Of a stretch of DNA of 35,491 nucleotides, positions 32,429 to 35,491 are shown piece after piece. Position 1 is the stretch's first letter. Every line of letters starts with the position of its first letter. The DNA is from Bacteroidota bacterium (GTDB lineage: Bacteria > Bacteroidota > Bacteroidia > Chitinophagales > Chitinophagaceae): contig CANJRV010000024.1 in NCBI GenBank assembly GCA_947476825.1, positions 1 through 35,491 on the forward strand, given 5' to 3'. The notes under the pieces are model-generated. The model saw only the letters and a program-made list of their open reading frames with translations. It was not told the DNA's origin and did not search any database. A program made the translations under genes and the position numbers.

Positions 32429-33322
32429 ATGAAAAAACAACTACTCTGTTTACTATCTATTATTGGTTTTTACTCCGCTTCTGCTCAATACGACTATAGT
32501 CCAAATGGACGCAATGATGCGCCTATATTAGGCATGCAATGGGGCTTTGTTGGCGGTGGTTTTTCTGCCATGTTACCTAATCGTGATGACCTAGATGCAG
32601 ATCAAAGACTAGACCCACAAACCATGAACTTCTCTTATGCCGCAGGTGTGGAAGGTGTATATTGGTTTCAAAAAACCGTTGGCTTTGGTGGCCAATTATT
32701 GTATTGGATGGGTGGTGCAGCTTACACTGGAAAAGACACCATTTCTAAAGAGAGTTTAACAGGAAAGACAGAACTTTCTTACCTCAAATTACCTTTACTT
32801 TTTCATTTCAAATCATACAACAGATATTACCCTAACAGACGCGTTAGATTCAGCGCGCAATTCGGACCATACATTGCATTTTTAGGAAATTATTCTGATA
32901 AAGTTTCTTTGAAAGACGAAGCTGGTAAAGAAATCGCAAATCAAACGGTAGCTACAGGAATGTCTGTCACCTCTACTATTGTTGGTTCTCAAAAAGGAAA
33001 AATAACTGGAGAAATTTACAACCCTTTGGACCTTGGGTTTGTATTTGCAGTAGGCGGCGAATTACGTCTTTGGACCAGAACAATTGTGACTTTGCATCTT
33101 CGTGCTGATATTGGATTTAGCAATGTAGAGAATACAAAAGGAATGAAAATTAAATATGGTTCAGATACTACCCAATATGATTTCAATTATTGGAGCGGAG
33201 ACTATGCCAAATACAATGAACCAAATGCCATTGATGTTTCGAAAGGCTGGGCATCCAATAGACCTGCAACCAAAAACTTCTCCTTAGGCGCATTCATCGG
33301 TGTACGAAAATATTTAAAATAA
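32429..33322 (+). CDS. PorT-like outer-membrane beta-barrel protein
   Basis: 297 aa with a signal peptide (MKKQLLCLLSIIGFYSASAQ). The mature part alternates amphipathic strands with Gly-rich turns: GMQWGFVGGGFSAMLPN, GVEGVYWFQKTVGFGGQLLYWMGG, TELSYLKLPLLFHFKSYN, RVRFSAQFGPYIAFLGNYSD, GFVFAVGGELRLW, VTLHLRADIGFSNVENTKG and the final FSLGAFIGVRKYLK. This is the outer-membrane beta-barrel type common in Bacteroidota. The segment SYLKLPLLF is the family hallmark. Ligand and function unknown. It is followed 20 nt later by a paralogue-like gene, making a pair with one promoter. Confidence 0.85.
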   Translation: MKKQLLCLLSIIGFYSASAQYDYSPNGRNDAPILGMQWGFVGGGFSAMLPNRDDLDADQRLDPQTMNFSYAAGVEGVYWFQKTVGFGGQLLYWMGGAAYTGKDTISKESLTGKTELSYLKLPLLFHFKSYNRYYPNRRVRFSAQFGPYIAFLGNYSDKVSLKDEAGKEIANQTVATGMSVTSTIVGSQKGKITGEIYNPLDLGFVFAVGGELRLWTRTIVTLHLRADIGFSNVENTKGMKIKYGSDTTQYDFNYWSGDYAKYNEPNAIDVSKGWASNRPATKNFSLGAFIGVRKYLK

Positions 33323-33342
33323 TTAGGAAAGAAATTCAATCA

Positions 33343-34206
33343 ATGAAAAGAAAATTATTCATCATCATATTCAGTCTTGTTTTTCATCATTCCTATGCAC
33401 AAAATGAAGGTCGTGTAGGAATTTTTGCTGGTATCAACCGCACTTCACTTTCCAATACGAAAGACAAAGCAGCTGGTGATTGGATGCCAACATTCAAACC
33501 ATCCATCGGTTTAGAAGCAGGCTATTACTATACTTTATTTAAAAAATTACCCATGGGTTTTAATACCCAAATTTCTTATACCCAATTGGGGCAAAACTAT
33601 AAAGGCAATTATGCAGATAGCACCAGTTTTTATGCTTACTCGAGATTGAATTACTTGCGAATTGGGCTTGGTATGCATTTCGGTTCCAATATGCGCAGAC
33701 AAGTTGCTTTTACATTGGACGCTGGCGTTAATTACGGCATGCTGCTCAATTACCAAGAACGTTATGAATTGATTCGCTACAATAATGATCGATTTATTTT
33801 AGATGCCCAAAACACAGATTTCAATTTATATGATACCGTTTCTCGAGTTGGTACTCTTACAGCACCGCTCTATAATAAAACGGATTTAACTGTCTATGGA
33901 GCTTTAGGTTTGGATTTTTTATTGTCAAAAAGAATTGTATTTGGATTCTGCGGTCGTATGGACATGGGAATGAATACTGTCGAAAATAGTGCAACTAAAA
34001 TTAATGTAAATTACAATTCTAACCCACCGCAAACAGAATCATTTGCACCATTCAATACACCATCTAAATTTAGAGGTCCTGTGGATGCAAAAATTAAAAG
34101 AGACAAAACCACCAATCAATATTATGGTATCTATTTCTCTTTTAAATATCGTCTCTTCAATGAAGAAAAAATTGAAGATTGGTATAAAGAACATATTTTT
34201 CCTTAG
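33343..34206 (+). CDS. Second PorT-like outer-membrane beta-barrel protein
   Basis: 287 aa, signal peptide MKRKLFIIIFSLVFHHSYAQ. Strand pattern: GRVGIFAGINRTSLSN, SIGLEAGYYYTLFKKLPMGF, TQISYTQLGQNYKGNY, YAYSRLNYLRIGLGMHFGSN, VAFTLDAGVNYGMLLNYQ, LTVYGALGLDFLLSKRIVFGF and YYGIYFSFKYRLF at the end. It shares architecture with the gene before it, but similarity at residue level is low by eye, so ancient duplication or convergence are both possible. It sits 20 nt after its neighbour and is followed by a strong terminator (34255-34287), which ends the operon. Function unknown. Confidence 0.85.
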   Translation: MKRKLFIIIFSLVFHHSYAQNEGRVGIFAGINRTSLSNTKDKAAGDWMPTFKPSIGLEAGYYYTLFKKLPMGFNTQISYTQLGQNYKGNYADSTSFYAYSRLNYLRIGLGMHFGSNMRRQVAFTLDAGVNYGMLLNYQERYELIRYNNDRFILDAQNTDFNLYDTVSRVGTLTAPLYNKTDLTVYGALGLDFLLSKRIVFGFCGRMDMGMNTVENSATKINVNYNSNPPQTESFAPFNTPSKFRGPVDAKIKRDKTTNQYYGIYFSFKYRLFNEEKIEDWYKEHIFP

Positions 34207-34254
34207 TAGGAAAATGGATTCCCATATTATGATTAAATATAATTAATAGCATAT

Positions 34255-34287
34255 TAAAAAGGCTTCGCGTTGAGTGAAGCCTTTTTT
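34255..34287. terminator. Strong intrinsic terminator, possibly bidirectional
   Basis: AAAAAGGCTTC (34256-34266), loop of 9, GAAGCCTTTTTT (34276-34287). The A tract on the left and the T tract on the right make it workable in both directions. It lies about 50 nt after the second barrel gene. Confidence 0.9.
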
Positions 34288-34317
34288 AATAATTATAGAA
34301 TATTACTATGCTTTTGA

Positions 34318-34325
34318 TATATTTG
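34318..34325 (+). promoter_or_regulatory. Candidate -7 box before the orphan sorting-domain fragment
   Basis: TATATTTG fits TAnnTTTG and lies 13 nt before the GTG at 34339. No clear -33 element; it may be a chance match in AT-rich DNA. Confidence 0.25.
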
Positions 34326-34338
34326 AAAAAAAGATTTC

Positions 34339-34821
34339 GTGCAACTGGATTGGACAACTACTTCAGAAATGTATGTATCCAATTTTAAAATAGAACAAAG
34401 TAATGATGCCATCCATTGGAATGCCATCGGACAAGTAGAAGCATCGCGAAATAATGCGCTTGAAAATGAATATCACTATAACGATGTGACAAACTTTACG
34501 GGTACTATGTATTATAGAATTAAACAACTCGATATAGATGGAAAATATACCTATTCTCAGGTAAGAAAAGTAATGCGTGAAACCTCTATCGACATATCCA
34601 TTTATCCTAACCCTTGTACCATGTATTTACATATTTCATTACCAAAAACACAAGAAAACACCTTGATTGAAATTTATTCTCTCGATGAAAAAAAATTAAT
34701 AACAGAACAAACCAACAATTTGACATATACCATCAATACAGAATCCCTAACCAAAGGAACCTATCTATTGCGTGTGTCGAACAGCGAAAAAACCTACACA
34801 ACTAAATTTGTGAGAAAGTAA
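34339..34821 (+). pseudogene. Orphan T9SS type A sorting-domain fragment
   Basis: 160 aa from GTG 34339, without a signal peptide or catalytic domain. It begins in the middle of a domain that normally precedes the sorting domain of large secreted proteins: VQLDWTTTSEMYVSNFKIEQ, then WNAIGQVEASRNN, GTMYYRIKQLDIDGKYTYSQ. The last about 75 residues are the type A sorting signal (ISIYPNPCTMYLHISL, KGTYLLRVSNSEKTYTTKFVRK). An in-frame TGA at 34324-34326 closes the frame upstream, and a strong terminator stands before that. As T9SS cargo it could not reach the periplasm, so I read it as the 3' remnant of a deleted gene. A functional small protein is unlikely but possible. Confidence 0.75.
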
Positions 34822-34860
34822 ATTTGTTAGAAAATAAGATTGTTCGGTGTGTTTTAAAAT

Positions 34861-34890
34861 TGCATCCTGCTTTGTAGGATGCTTTTTTTA
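34861..34890 (+). terminator. Intrinsic terminator after the sorting-domain fragment
   Basis: GCATCCT (34862-34868), loop GCTTTGT, AGGATGC (34876-34882) and T7 at 34883-34889. It lies 40 nt after the stop, consistent with the end of the former gene. Confidence 0.88.
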
Positions 34891-34904
34891 TTTTACTTAA
34901 AAAG

Positions 34905-35012
34905 GCTAGACAAGAAAGTTTCTGATGTGGGCGGCGAACACGCTTTCCGTTCCAATCTTTTTGCTGCAGAGCCAGCAAAAAGGATTTCCACTGCAATCGT
35001 TGCCGCAATGCA
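34905..35012 (+). repeat. Dispersed repeat family A, copy 3 (full form)
   Basis: GGGCGGC (34929-34935), CACGCTTTCCGTTCCAATC, the hairpin CTTTTTGC...GCAAAAAG (about 34957-34982), GGATTTCCACTGCAATCG and TTGCCGC, ending in CAATGCAGTGCATC. It is nearly identical to copy 2 at 19316-19432 on the same strand, with changes mainly in the hairpin loop and the left border. Confidence 0.75.
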
Positions 35013-35069
35013 GTGCATCATATGAAGTTCTTGTTTTATTAAAGTTTCTTGCTTCTAAGTTGCGCTGTT

Positions 35070-35196
35070 GAGATTTTAGCGCAGCGCATCTCGAATCGAA
35101 TGGTAGATATAAAGCGATTTTTAATCGCAATCAAGCAGATTGCAAATCTGCCATTATCTTACTTCGGCACATGTCCTTTTGAACATGTTGAAGAGC
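35070..35196 (+). repeat. REP-like repeat family C, copy 1
   Basis: 127 bp with a chain of small hairpins: GAGAT...ATCTC around GCGCAGCGC (35070-35092), GCGATT-TTT-AATCGC (35114-35128), GCAGATT-GCA-AATCTGC (about 35135-35151) and ACATG...CATGT. It is about 80-85 percent identical by eye to 35342-35462 in the same orientation. The 145 bp between the copies hold a further hairpin (CTATCATGCC...GGCATCATAG, 35301-35321) and no gene. Confidence 0.8.
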
Positions 35197-35341
35197 GTGT
35201 GTTAGGTTTGGTTCTGTCATTTGTGCAACTCAAATTAAACCCTTTCAGGCATGTGCGCCAACTTAAGATAGCTTTTTCGAGCTGCTGTTCCTAATTTTCT
35301 CTATCATGCCTGGCATCATAGATGCAACATGGGGGCTATTA

Positions 35342-35462
35342 GAGATGTTAGCGCAGCGCATCTCGAATGGTAGATATAAAGCGATTTTTAATCGCATACA
35401 AGCAGATGGTAAATCTGCGATTATCTATACTTCGACATACCCTGCGGAACATATTGAAGAGC
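35342..35462 (+). repeat. REP-like repeat family C, copy 2
   Basis: 121 bp, same order of hairpins as copy 1: GAGATG...CATCTC, GCGATT-TTT-AATCGC (35381-35395), GCAGAT...ATCTGC, then ACATACCCTGCGGAACAT and TTGAAGAGC. It lacks the extra AATCG found in copy 1 near 35095. The 11-mer TCGCATACAAG (35392-35402) is shared with the left edge of the window (92-102). Confidence 0.8.
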
Positions 35463-35491
35463 TATGATGACATGTTTAAATTAATAGGTAT

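Noticed and set aside
34906-35130. Minus-strand open frame over repeat copy A3
   Set aside because: Formed by the dispersed repeat; copies A1 and A2 do not keep an equivalent frame.
35049-35294. Open frame of about 80 codons on the plus strand in the right-hand tail
   Set aside because: It runs through repeat copy C1 and its hairpins, the peptide has no recognisable domain, and the other copy (C2) does not preserve the frame.

Overview
The window is AT-rich chromosomal DNA of a Gram-negative Bacteroidota bacterium, most likely a Chitinophagia-type lineage (phylum confident, class only a guess). The evidence is type IX secretion (T9SS) C-terminal sorting domains, PorT-like outer-membrane barrels, DUF4270, DUF4476 and DUF2795 proteins, a bacillithiol gene (bshC), kdsA (lipopolysaccharide), and promoter boxes of the Bacteroidota form TTTG-N19/20-TAnnTTTG. 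I saw no rRNA, tRNA, CRISPR array, prophage or transposase gene.

Layout. 1-2153: a REP-like hairpin, folD and queE, then about 400 bp of non-coding DNA with structured inverted repeats. 2154-6765: a large CheB-CheR-PAS-histidine kinase-receiver protein, split into three reading frames by two -1 shifts, each at a run of seven A. 6967-15592: a tightly packed, often overlapping cluster with a CarH-type B12 photoreceptor/MerR regulator, crtI, crtB, an unknown secreted protein, idi, an SRPBCC protein, crtZ, a CrtYcd-type lycopene cyclase, a lipocalin, a photolyase and a TIGR01777 epimerase. Together these genes would make zeaxanthin and repair UV damage, probably switched on by light. crtE and a ketolase (crtW) are not in the window.

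15820-21387: a T9SS-exported S51 (cyanophycinase-like) peptidase, a minus-strand TPR/PD40/degenerate-OmpA protein, a DUF4476 protein and panC. 21492-25609: a plus-strand operon of a truncated glycogen-synthase-like protein, a DUF4270 lipoprotein and glmS. 29845-25658 (minus): lolD-like ATPase, bshC, rocD and a GNAT acetyltransferase, with coupled or overlapping starts. 29925-34206: DUF2795, coaE (minus), kdsA, an SprT-like protein and two outer-membrane barrel proteins. 34339-35491: an orphan T9SS sorting-domain fragment and a gene-free tail of dispersed repeats.

The most unusual signals are: (i) the two A7 frame breaks in the chemotaxis/kinase fusion, although longer homopolymers elsewhere in the window leave genes intact; (ii) two genes (coaE and the OmpA-like gene) whose 3' ends, stop codon included, are tandemly duplicated downstream; (iii) three dispersed-repeat families in the gaps; (iv) the light-regulated carotenoid/photolyase cluster with uncharacterised members and inverted repeats before its first two genes; and (v) several genes whose -7 promoter box ends 4-6 nt before the start codon, predicting leaderless mRNAs.
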